From CSP1-4 sp036559965 (GTDB lineage Bacteria > Chloroflexota > Limnocylindria > Limnocylindrales > CSP1-4): DNA of 12,736 bases. The position numbers were made by a program, and so were the translations under genes. The notes under the pieces are model-generated. The model ran no database searches. It was not told the origin of the DNA and saw nothing but the letters and a program-made list of their open reading frames with translations. Within the stretch, counting starts at the first letter, position 1. Every line of letters begins with the position of its first letter. The stretch covers positions 1-12,736 of the forward strand of contig DATBSD010000094.1 in the NCBI GenBank assembly GCA_036559965.1. Direction: 5' to 3'. This document shows positions 6,840 to 12,736 of this stretch, in pieces.

Positions 6840-7982
6840 GTGAATCGCGCCCGAGGCCGCACCCGCCGGACGCTGGCCATCGTCGTCGCCGCGGTCGTGT
6901 CGGTGGCTGCGATCGCCGGCCTCATCGTCTTCTACCCGGCGGACTGGCCGGGCTTCGCGCCGCCGGTCCCGGTCACCGTCCAGGGTCAGGACACCGAGTG
7001 GATCTACCGCGTCGTGTTCACCATCGCGGCGATCATCTTCCTGGTCGTCGAGGGCGCCATCCTGTTCGCCGTCCTGCGCTATCGCCGGACGGACGATGAG
7101 CTGCCCGTCCAGACCCACGGCCACCTGCTCGCCGAAGCGACCTGGACGATCGTCCCGGCCATCATCGTGGTCGCCCTGTTCGTGCTCTCGATCGGCATCC
7201 AGAACAAGGTCGAGGCCCGCTCCCCGAACCCCGACGTGACGGTCGACGTGGTCGGCTTCCAGTGGCAGTGGACGGTCGGCTATGGCTGCCCGGCGAGCTA
7301 CGCCACGGAACCCACCGTCCAGCCGACCGAAGATTGCGAGTTCGCGCTCACCGGCCTCGGCAGCGAAGGCCCGGACATGCACGTCCCGGTCGGCCAGACG
7401 GTCCACATCCGCCTTCATGCCGCCGACGTCATCCACGCCTTCTACGTGCCCCAGTTCCTGTACAAGAAGGACGTCATCCCCGGTCGGGTCAATGCTTTTG
7501 ACGTCATCGTCGAGCAGCCCGGCACGTACACCGGCCAGTGCGCCGAGTTGTGCGGGCTATCGCACGCCGAGATGTTCTTCACGCTCACGGCCGAGGATCG
7601 CGGCGCGTATGACGCCTGGTACGCCCAGCAGCTCGAGGCCGCCCAGGCGTCGCCGACGCCGGCACCGAGCGGCTCCGGCGGACCGCCGCCGGCAGGCTCG
7701 GTGGTCGACGTCAGCGCGAGCAACGCGACGGCCTTCGACCAAGCCACGCTGACGGCGCCGGCGGGCACGCCGATCACCTTCAAGTTCGCCAACAACGATC
7801 CGGCCGTCACCCACAACGTGTCCGTCCGTGGCGCCAACCCTGACGGCTCCGACTTCATCGGCCTGCCCCTCGCCAACCCTGGTGAGACGGTCGACTATGT
7901 CGCTCCGGCGCTGGCCGCTGGCACGTTCACCTACTACTGCAGCGTCCATGCCAACATGACCGGCACCCTGACGGTCCAGTAG
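6840..7982 (+). CDS. coxB: Cytochrome c oxidase subunit II with an extra C-terminal blue-copper (cupredoxin) domain
   Basis: Subunit II receives electrons at the CuA centre and passes them to subunit I. Of its 380 residues, 11-31 are a signal or anchor segment, and 58-80 and 102-121 are membrane helices. The aromatic FQWQW (140-144) and the CuA site follow: H199, then C234, E236, C238, H242 and M245 in CAELCGLSHAEM. A Pro/Ser/Gly linker (271-286) leads to a second domain (287-380) with a complete type 1 copper set: H325 in VTHNVSV, then C367, H370 and M373 in CSVHANM, with the amicyanin-like C-x2-H-x2-M spacing. Caa3 oxidases have cytochrome c here; this protein has no CXXCH. Extra cysteines C150 and C166 may form a disulfide. 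GTG 6840 was chosen for its ribosome site (AGGGAGAG, 6824-6831); a GTG at 6774 would add 22 unlikely residues. Confidence 0.94.
   Translation: MNRARGRTRRTLAIVVAAVVSVAAIAGLIVFYPADWPGFAPPVPVTVQGQDTEWIYRVVFTIAAIIFLVVEGAILFAVLRYRRTDDELPVQTHGHLLAEATWTIVPAIIVVALFVLSIGIQNKVEARSPNPDVTVDVVGFQWQWTVGYGCPASYATEPTVQPTEDCEFALTGLGSEGPDMHVPVGQTVHIRLHAADVIHAFYVPQFLYKKDVIPGRVNAFDVIVEQPGTYTGQCAELCGLSHAEMFFTLTAEDRGAYDAWYAQQLEAAQASPTPAPSGSGGPPPAGSVVDVSASNATAFDQATLTAPAGTPITFKFANNDPAVTHNVSVRGANPDGSDFIGLPLANPGETVDYVAPALAAGTFTYYCSVHANMTGTLTVQ
7698..7979 (+). other. Cupredoxin domain at the end of CoxB
   Basis: Codons 287-380 of coxB encode a compact beta-rich domain with the ligand order H325, C367, H370, M373. Its end, MTGTLTVQ, is nearly identical to the end of the cupredoxin encoded at 11467-11736 (MTGTLTAQ), so the two are probably paralogous. 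By analogy with the fused cytochrome c of caa3 oxidases it should face the outer side of the membrane and hand electrons to CuA; that role is inferred. Confidence 0.85.
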
Positions 7983-7988
7983 GAGGAG
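7981..7988 (+). promoter_or_regulatory. Ribosome binding site of coxA
   Basis: AGGAGGAG overlaps the coxB stop codon (TAG 7980-7982) and ends two bases before the coxA ATG at 7991. It is the strongest Shine-Dalgarno sequence in the window and fixes the coxA start. It also suggests that coxA is translated strongly in the operon. Confidence 0.8.
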
Positions 7989-7990
7989 CG

Positions 7991-9655
7991 ATGGCGACCA
8001 CCACCCTTGCTCCCCGGACCACCACCTACGGCGGCCGTGCCCGCATCTACGAGTGGTTGACGACGACCGACCACAAGAAGATCGGCATCATGTACATCAC
8101 GACGGCCTACATCTTCTTCCTGCTGGCCGGCGTCATGGCCCTCGGCATCAGGACTGAGCTCGCCTTCCCGGGCACCCAGCTGCTCGATCCAGACGTCTAC
8201 AACCAGGCGTTCACGATGCACGGCACGACGATGATCTTCTTCTTCGTCATGCCCATGCTGGCGGGCTTCGCGAACTACGTCGTGCCGCTCCAGATCGGCG
8301 CCGCTGACATGGCCTTCCCGCGCATCAACGCGCTGTCGTTCTGGATCATCCCGTTCTCCGGCGTGCTCCTCTTCAGCAGCTTCCTGCTGGGCGGCGCGGC
8401 GAACGGCGGCTGGACGTCGTACACGCCGCTCTCCGAGGCGGCCTACTCGACGACGAACGGCCAGGACCTCTGGATCTCGGCGCTCCTGCTCAACGGCGTG
8501 AGCTCGATCATGGGCGCCATCAACTTCCTGGCCACGACCTTCCGACTGCGGGCGCCGGGCATGACCATGCTCCGGCTGCCGATCTTCACGTGGACCGTGC
8601 TCGTGACCAACGTGCTGCTGCTGTTCGCGGTGCCGGTCCTCGCCGCGGGCATGCTGATGCTGTTCATCGACCGCAACTACGGCGGCTCGTTCTTCAATCC
8701 GGCGGCCGGCGGCGACACCGTGCTCTGGCAGCACGTGTTCTGGTTCTTCGGCCACCCCGAGGTCTACATCCTCATCCTGCCCGCCTTCGGGGTCATCAGC
8801 GAGGTCATCCCGGTCTTCGCGCGCAAGCCGCTCTTCGGCTACCGCGCCTTCGTCATCGCGACCGTCTCCATCGGCGTCCTGGGCTTCGGCGTCTGGGCCC
8901 ACCACATGTTCACGACCGGCGCCGTCTTCCTGCCCTTCTTCTCGATCACGACGTTCCTCATCGCCGTGCCGACGGGCGTCAAGATGTTCAACTGGATCGC
9001 GACCATGTGGCGGGGCAAGATCACGTTCAGCACGGCCATGCTGTTCGCGGTCGGCTTCCTGGTGAGCTTCCTCATCGGCGGCCTCGACGGCGCTTTCAGC
9101 GCCTCGACGCCCATCGACTTCGCGCTCCAGGACACCTACTGGATCGTCAGCCACCTGCACTACGTGCTCTTCGGCGGCTCGGCCATGGCCATCATGGCCG
9201 CGACCTACTACTGGTTCCCCAAGATGACCGGCCGCTTCCTCGACGAGCGCATCGGCAAGGTCCAGTTCTGGATCGTGCTCGTGGCCACGCAGATGACGTT
9301 CTTCCCCATGCACCTGCTCGGCCTGAGCGGCATGCCGCGGCGCATCCAGGACTACGCTCCCAATGCCGGCTGGCAGGACCTCAACATCCTGGCCACGGCC
9401 GGCTCGTTCGGCCTGGGTCTCGGCGTGGCGCTCATGATGTGGAACATCTTCGCCTCGCTGCGTGGGCCAAAGACCGCCGGCGACGACCCCTGGGACGCGA
9501 ACACGCTCGAGTGGGCGACCACGAGCCCACCACCGTCCTACAACTTCGACCAGCTGCCCGAGATCCGCTCCGAGCGACCGCTCTTCGACCTCAAGCACCG
9601 CGCCGCGGCCGGCCACGCGCCGGCGATCACGGCCGGTGACGGAGGCCAGGCATGA
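7991..9655 (+). CDS. coxA: Cytochrome c oxidase subunit I, aa3-type (family A1)
   Basis: This is the catalytic subunit, which reduces O2 to water and pumps protons across the membrane. It has 554 residues and about twelve helices. All metal ligands are present: H77 (TMHGTT) and H390 for low-spin heme a, H388 for heme a3 (SHLHYV), and H255, H304 and H305 for CuB, with the cross-linking Tyr259 in GHPEVY. Glu257 of that motif marks family A1. The D-channel entrance appears as D106 in GAADMAFPR with N113 downstream, and the K-channel lysine is K331 in PTGVKMF with T328. The C-terminal tail (491-554) is hydrophilic and Pro-rich. The gene follows coxB by 8 bases, and its stop overlaps the coxC start. 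Motifs and length are those of an ordinary proton-pumping aa3 oxidase. Confidence 0.97.
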   Translation: MATTTLAPRTTTYGGRARIYEWLTTTDHKKIGIMYITTAYIFFLLAGVMALGIRTELAFPGTQLLDPDVYNQAFTMHGTTMIFFFVMPMLAGFANYVVPLQIGAADMAFPRINALSFWIIPFSGVLLFSSFLLGGAANGGWTSYTPLSEAAYSTTNGQDLWISALLLNGVSSIMGAINFLATTFRLRAPGMTMLRLPIFTWTVLVTNVLLLFAVPVLAAGMLMLFIDRNYGGSFFNPAAGGDTVLWQHVFWFFGHPEVYILILPAFGVISEVIPVFARKPLFGYRAFVIATVSIGVLGFGVWAHHMFTTGAVFLPFFSITTFLIAVPTGVKMFNWIATMWRGKITFSTAMLFAVGFLVSFLIGGLDGAFSASTPIDFALQDTYWIVSHLHYVLFGGSAMAIMAATYYWFPKMTGRFLDERIGKVQFWIVLVATQMTFFPMHLLGLSGMPRRIQDYAPNAGWQDLNILATAGSFGLGLGVALMMWNIFASLRGPKTAGDDPWDANTLEWATTSPPPSYNFDQLPEIRSERPLFDLKHRAAAGHAPAITAGDGGQA

Positions 9656-10332
9656 CCGCCAGCGCCGATCTCGTCCCGACCGCGCAGCACGGTGAGCCCG
9701 GCCACGACGCCGAAGTCATGAAGGGCGGCCACGTCTACGGCAGCAAGCCGAGCGAGAACACCGCATTGCTCGGGATGCTGCTCTTCATCGCCAGCGAGAT
9801 CATGTTCTTCTCGGGGCTGTTCGCGGCCTACTTCGACATCCGCTCCAGGAACATGCCCAACTGGCCGGCCATCCCCGAGGGCGCGCACTTCGGGGTCACG
9901 CCGATCATCATCGCGGCGACCGTCATCCTCATCGCCAGCTCGTTCGTCATCGAATGGGGCGTCATCCGCATCCGGAAGGGCGACCGGACGGGCATGAACC
10001 GGGCGCTCGCCCTGACCGTGCTCATGGGCCTCACCTTCCTGGTCTTCGAGGCGACCGACTGGTTCATCCTCGCGAGCGAGGGCGTGACGCTGTCGGGCAG
10101 CGTCTTCGGCTCGCTTTACTTCACCATGACCGGCTTCCACTTCGCCCATGTGCTGGGCGGCGTCATCGGCATCAGCGTCATCCTGGGGCGTGGCGCGACG
10201 GGCCAGTTCTCGGCCCGCCATCACACGGCCGTCGAAGCCGTCAGCTACTACTGGCACTTCGTCGACGTCGTGTGGGTGCTGCTCTTCGCGACCTTCTACA
10301 TCCTCGGCCCCGTCAGCGCCGTCGTCGAATAG
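9652..10332 (+). CDS. coxC: Cytochrome c oxidase subunit III
   Basis: Subunit III is a membrane protein that stabilises subunit I and supports proton uptake and turnover stability. This one has 226 residues, shorter than mitochondrial subunit III, with about five helices (the first two helices of the long form are absent, as in many bacterial versions). Family features: FIASEIMFFSGLFAAYF (45-61) with E49, E133 in the following helix, GFHFAHVLGG (161-170), and YYWHFVDVVWVLLF (199-212). The first 36 residues are a hydrophilic cytosolic leader. ATG 9652 overlaps the coxA stop (ATGA), and GGAGG at 9641-9645 lies six bases upstream, so the start is well supported. Confidence 0.96.
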   Translation: MTASADLVPTAQHGEPGHDAEVMKGGHVYGSKPSENTALLGMLLFIASEIMFFSGLFAAYFDIRSRNMPNWPAIPEGAHFGVTPIIIAATVILIASSFVIEWGVIRIRKGDRTGMNRALALTVLMGLTFLVFEATDWFILASEGVTLSGSVFGSLYFTMTGFHFAHVLGGVIGISVILGRGATGQFSARHHTAVEAVSYYWHFVDVVWVLLFATFYILGPVSAVVE

Positions 10333-10335
10333 GAG
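10331..10335 (+). promoter_or_regulatory. Ribosome binding site of ctaF
   Basis: AGGAG overlaps the coxC stop codon and lies six bases before the ATG at 10342. It supports the very short following gene as truly translated. Confidence 0.7.
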
Positions 10336-10341
10336 CCGGCC

Positions 10342-10545
10342 ATGCAGCGTCTCTTGAGCAAGGGCTACGCCGCGTTCATCATCGGCGGCATCTTCATCGT
10401 GACCGGCGCCATCTACTACTTCGGGGGCGAGCTGTGGAGCAACGGCCAGGGCTTCGACCCGGCCGGCGCCACGATGCTCGTGCTGACCGGCGTCGCGATG
10501 ACGTTCGCCTTCCTGCTGGTGCTGCGTGGGTCTCGCGACCTCTAG
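10342..10545 (+). CDS. ctaF: Small cytochrome c oxidase subunit IV (CtaF-like)
   Basis: The 67-residue protein has two membrane helices (about 9-27 and 44-61) joined by a short loop containing GFDPAGATMLVLTG (37-50). The matching segment in the actinobacterial subunit IV CtaF (PF12270 type) is a D/E-P-x-G-T/A motif at the start of its last helix. Such a subunit packs beside subunits I and III and has no cofactor. Its place directly after coxC, with a good ribosome site, supports the call. The assignment rests on small-protein resemblance and context, so a generic two-helix oxidase accessory subunit is the alternative. Confidence 0.75.
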   Translation: MQRLLSKGYAAFIIGGIFIVTGAIYYFGGELWSNGQGFDPAGATMLVLTGVAMTFAFLLVLRGSRDL

Positions 10546-10566
10546 CGCCACCCGCATGACCGACTG

Positions 10567-11739
10567 ATGGACGGGATCGTCGAGGGCATCGCGACCCTCT
10601 GGGCAGCCCTGCTCGACCTGCTGTCGCAGATCATCCTGCCCGACTGGAACGATGTCCTGAGTTGGATCCCGGCGCTGCTGCTGGGCCTCGTCGGGCTGGT
10701 CATCGCCCTCCTGGTCGTGGCCTGGGTGCGCAATCAGCGCGTCAGCGGATCGCGCATGCTCGCCGTCCGTCGCGAGGGTCAGCCGCCGGCCGATGTGCAC
10801 ATGCCGGGGCCCTCGAAATGGGTCTTCATCATCCCGCTCGGCCTGGCGTTCGTATTCGCCGGCTTCGTCTTCCATCCGGCCCGCCTGAGCGGCCCGGTCA
10901 TCGGTGACGTCCCGCCACCACCGACGCCGCCCGTGCCCGATCTGCTCAATCTGCCGCTCATGTTCATCGGCCTGGCGATCGTGGCCGTCGGCGTCGTCGG
11001 CTGGTACCTCGATGCCGGCCGTGAGTGGCGTCGCGTCGACGACCCCACCGGGCACGCCGCCGGCCCGGCTACCGCCTGGTCCGAGCCGCCGCGTCGCGAG
11101 GTGCTGCCGGCGGGGATGCATCTGCCGGGACCCAGCCCGTGGCCCATCCTGGCGCCGCTCGGCCTCGGCGTCGTCTTCTTCGGTCTCGTCTTCAATCCCG
11201 TCTTCATCGTCGCCGGGGTGCTGATGGCGTGTGTCGCTGCCGGCGGCTGGTACGTCGATGCCGGGCGGGAGTACCGCGCGGTGGAGTCCGGTCACCCGCT
11301 CGATGGCAGTCAGGTCGACCCGGTCTCGCGCCTGCCCAACACCCTGCTCGGCATCTACGCGACCATCGGCGTGGTGGCCATCGTCATCGCCACCGTGCCC
11401 GCTTTCGTGTCGTGGGCCAACCCGGCACCGAGCGCGTCGCCGGCAGCCAGCCTGAGCCCGCAGCAGACGGTCATCGCCGAGAGCGTCCTGGGCTTCGCGG
11501 CGACGAGCATGCGCGTGCCCGCCGGGGTGCCGCTGGTCATCGACTTCCAGAACCCCGACACCGGCGTGCAGCACAACTGGTCGGTCTACGACGCCGCCCA
11601 GTCGGAGCTCTTCAAGGGCCCGATCATCACCGGTGTCGACGCCGCCGAGTTCGAGGTCCCGGCGCTGGAAGCCGGCACGTACAGCTACGTCTGCGACATC
11701 CACCCGCAGACGATGACCGGCACGCTGACCGCACAGTAG
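10567..11739 (+). CDS. Multi-pass membrane protein with duplicated two-helix module and C-terminal cupredoxin
   Basis: I do not recognise this 390-residue protein as a named family. Order: an N-terminal helix (34-54); a two-helix module (about 73-157) starting VHMPGPSKW and ending GWYLDAGREW; a second copy (about 179-240) starting MHLPGPSPW and ending GWYVDAGREY; one more helix (261-281); a Ser/Pro/Ala linker (285-300); then a cupredoxin (301-390) with H336 in VQHNWSV and C376, H379 and M383 in CDIHPQTM. A type 1 copper site facing the outside is expected. The HxPGPSxW modules recall small subunit IV-like oxidase components (impression only). Position within the cox operon suggests an oxidase subunit or a membrane-anchored electron donor to CoxB. 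There is no ribosome site; the ATG overlaps the stop of a three-codon ORF (TGATG). An oxidase-unrelated copper carrier is possible. Confidence 0.85.
   Translation: MDGIVEGIATLWAALLDLLSQIILPDWNDVLSWIPALLLGLVGLVIALLVVAWVRNQRVSGSRMLAVRREGQPPADVHMPGPSKWVFIIPLGLAFVFAGFVFHPARLSGPVIGDVPPPPTPPVPDLLNLPLMFIGLAIVAVGVVGWYLDAGREWRRVDDPTGHAAGPATAWSEPPRREVLPAGMHLPGPSPWPILAPLGLGVVFFGLVFNPVFIVAGVLMACVAAGGWYVDAGREYRAVESGHPLDGSQVDPVSRLPNTLLGIYATIGVVAIVIATVPAFVSWANPAPSASPAASLSPQQTVIAESVLGFAATSMRVPAGVPLVIDFQNPDTGVQHNWSVYDAAQSELFKGPIITGVDAAEFEVPALEAGTYSYVCDIHPQTMTGTLTAQ
10783..11037 (+). repeat. First copy of an internal two-helix module (protein-level repeat)
   Basis: Codons 73-157 of the gene at 10567: the HMPGPSKW entry motif, a helix, a Pro-rich hinge (PPPPTPPVP, residues 116-124), a second helix and the GWYLDAGREW exit motif. 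It is paired with the copy at 11101-11286, which lacks the hinge. Confidence 0.75.
11101..11286 (+). repeat. Second copy of the internal two-helix module
   Basis: Codons 179-240 of the gene at 10567: HLPGPSPW, two closely spaced helices and GWYVDAGREY. The entry and exit motifs match the first copy nearly residue for residue, showing an ancestral tandem duplication. The DNA copies are well diverged, so the event is not recent. Confidence 0.75.
11467..11736 (+). other. Cupredoxin domain of the membrane protein
   Basis: Codons 301-390 encode a blue-copper fold with ligands H336, C376, H379 and M383. The Met lies one residue further from the last His (C-x2-H-x3-M) than in the CoxB domain, so the copper site could differ in potential. 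Shared features with the CoxB domain include the PAG turn, THN/QHN around the first His, the ALxAGTxxYxC strand and the MTGTLT end. Confidence 0.82.
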
Positions 11740-11805
11740 GGCGCCACGTCCCAGCCTCCGGCCGCGCGCCGCCCCATCCTCGCGCTCGTCGCCCTGACTG
11801 CGATC

Positions 11806-12315
11806 GTGGCCCTCGTCGTCATCGTCGCACTCGCCGCGCGACCGTCGGGACCGACGGTCATCGGCGGCCACCCACTGCTCGACGCGCCGGCGCCCGACTT
11901 CGCGCTGCTCGACCTCGACGGGCGGGTCGTGCGCCTGGCCGACTATCGCGGCCGCCCGGTCATCGTCAACTTCTGGGCGTCGTGGTGCATCCCCTGCCGT
12001 GATGAGTTCCCACTCCTCGCGGCCGCCCGGGACCGATACGCCGACGCCGGCCTGGAGGTGCTCGGCGTCGTCTACGACGACGACCCCGACGCCGCGCGCG
12101 ACTACATGGGCCGCGCGGGCGCTCATTGGCCGGCGCTCGTCGATCCGGCCAGCGCCGTGGCCAGTGCCTACACCGTGAACGCCCCACCGCTCTCGTTCTT
12201 CGTCGACGGCCAGGGCATCGTCCGCTCCATCGCCTACGGTCCGCCACCGTCGGGCAGCATCGACGAGCGCATCGCGGCCATCCTGCCGCCGCCCACCCCT
12301 GCAGCCAGCCCATGA
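11806..12315 (+). CDS. TlpA-like membrane-anchored thioredoxin
   Basis: This is a thiol-disulfide protein outside the membrane, of the TlpA/ResA/CcmG group. From GTG 11806 the product is 169 residues: APDFALLDLDGRVVRLADYRG (about 29-49), the active site WCIPC (C61, C64), a helix with the usual FPLL, and the cis-Pro loop APPLSFFVDGQGIV (126-139, probable cis-Pro128). In a cox operon such proteins often reduce the CuA cysteines of subunit II, so CoxB is the likely client (inference). The start is uncertain. From GTG 11806 the anchor is only about 11 hydrophobic residues, whereas the same frame runs back to the previous stop and encodes a full helix preceded by RR, with no ATG, GTG or TTG. ACG at 11746 would give a natural start (SQPPAARRP) just after GTAGGG. 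The stop overlaps the next start. Confidence 0.88.
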   Translation: MALVVIVALAARPSGPTVIGGHPLLDAPAPDFALLDLDGRVVRLADYRGRPVIVNFWASWCIPCRDEFPLLAAARDRYADAGLEVLGVVYDDDPDAARDYMGRAGAHWPALVDPASAVASAYTVNAPPLSFFVDGQGIVRSIAYGPPPSGSIDERIAAILPPPTPAASP

Positions 12316-12736
12316 GCGACGGCGCGGCCGCGTCGGCCGCTGCTTCGCCGGCCGTCGAGGTCACCGGCCTCGTCAAGCGCTACGACGGGCGGGCCGTCGT
12401 CGAGCGCATCGACCTGACGGTCCGCCAGACGAGCGTCATCGCCATCCTCGGGCCGAACGGCGCCGGCAAGACGACGATGCTCGAGATCCTCGAGGGCTAC
12501 CGCCACGCCGACGAGGGTGAGGTGCGCGTCCTGGGCCTCGATCCCTGGACGGAGCGGTCGGCGCTGCGATCGCGCGTCGGCTTGATGCTCCAGCGCGCCG
12601 ACCTCTACAACCAGATCCGGGTCCTCGAAGCGGTCCGCCTGTTCGCCGACTTCTACGTCGACCCCCTCTCGCCGGGCATGGTCCTCGAGCAGGTCGGCCT
12701 GGCTGCCCGGGCCAACGATCGCTATCGGACGCTCTC
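12312..12736 (+). CDS. ABC transporter ATP-binding protein (partial, cut by window end)
   Basis: The ATG overlaps the stop of the TlpA-like gene (ATGA), so it belongs to the same operon. The 141 complete codons seen contain a low-complexity Ala/Ser leader (1-13), the Walker A GPNGAGKTT (47-55), the LEGYR segment after it (60-64), and a Q-loop glutamine, Q94, in LMLQRADLY. The window ends at YRTLS, just where the LSGGQ signature would begin. The pattern is that of the CcmA/ABC-2 export subfamily (COG1131), whose ATPase usually pairs with a separate ABC-2 membrane permease, expected just downstream. Substrate unknown; a link to oxidase assembly or heme/copper handling is suggested only by operon position. 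Confidence 0.9.
   Translation, partial: MSDGAAASAAASPAVEVTGLVKRYDGRAVVERIDLTVRQTSVIAILGPNGAGKTTMLEILEGYRHADEGEVRVLGLDPWTERSALRSRVGLMLQRADLYNQIRVLEAVRLFADFYVDPLSPGMVLEQVGLAARANDRYRTL

Noticed and set aside
6759..7436. Upstream extension of the ctaG frame by 226 codons
   Set aside because: It lies opposite coxB, has Asp/Arg-rich composition, and the ATG at 6758 gives a clear signal peptide.
9026..9040. Apparent loss of the K-channel lysine in CoxA (FSTAML where Paracoccus has FKTPML)
   Set aside because: Counting from the CuB histidines shows the functional lysine is in PTGVKMF (K331), which is present.
7934..9616. Minus-strand open frame of 560 codons opposite coxA
   Set aside because: Charged low-complexity translation lacking any motif, while the opposite strand encodes a complete subunit I.
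9538..12126. Minus-strand open frame of 862 codons opposite the end of coxA, coxC, ctaF and the cupredoxin gene
   Set aside because: Composition is dominated by Asp, Glu, Arg, His and Gly with no recognisable domain; it is antisense to several well-supported genes and arises from their GC-rich codon use.

Overview
The window is very GC-rich and tightly packed, from a bacterium with an aerobic respiratory chain. The Thermus/Chloroflexi-style orotate phosphoribosyltransferase, the fused CtaA-CtaB protein, the actinobacterial-type oxidase subunit IV and several apparently leaderless first genes suggest an uncultured high-GC Chloroflexota lineage. That placement is inference: there is no rRNA or other marker here.

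Layout. (1) About 67-2746, plus strand: the end of a pyrimidine operon, pyrK-pyrD-pyrE, with ATGA and GTGA stop/start overlaps. PyrD makes orotate, PyrK passes its electrons to NAD+, and PyrE converts orotate to OMP. (2) 2730-3752, minus strand: a lipoprotein with a thioredoxin-like domain carrying CX4C, overlapping the 3' end of pyrE by 17 bp. (3) 3828-5750, plus strand: one long protein joining heme A synthase (CtaA) and heme O synthase (CtaB). (4) 5760-6758, minus strand: CtaG, a caa3-type oxidase assembly protein. (5) 6840 to the right edge, plus strand: an aa3-type oxidase operon, coxB-coxA-coxC-ctaF, followed by a multi-pass membrane cupredoxin, a TlpA-like thioredoxin and the start of an ABC transporter ATPase cut by the window edge.

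Regions 2-5 form a cytochrome oxidase biogenesis and structural locus: heme A supply (CtaAB), copper delivery and thiol chemistry (CtaG, the lipoprotein, the TlpA-like protein) and the oxidase itself. The most unusual feature is electron input. Subunit II carries an extra C-terminal blue-copper (type 1) domain where caa3 oxidases carry cytochrome c. A second, related blue-copper domain sits at the end of a separate membrane protein encoded in the same operon. No CXXCH heme c motif occurs in any gene here. A copper-only electron relay into the CuA centre is a reasonable hypothesis.

No tRNA, rRNA, CRISPR array, insertion sequence or convincing intrinsic terminator was seen. No stretch over 300 bases lacks a gene. 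The longest gaps are 3753-3827 and 6759-6839, both divergent promoter regions.
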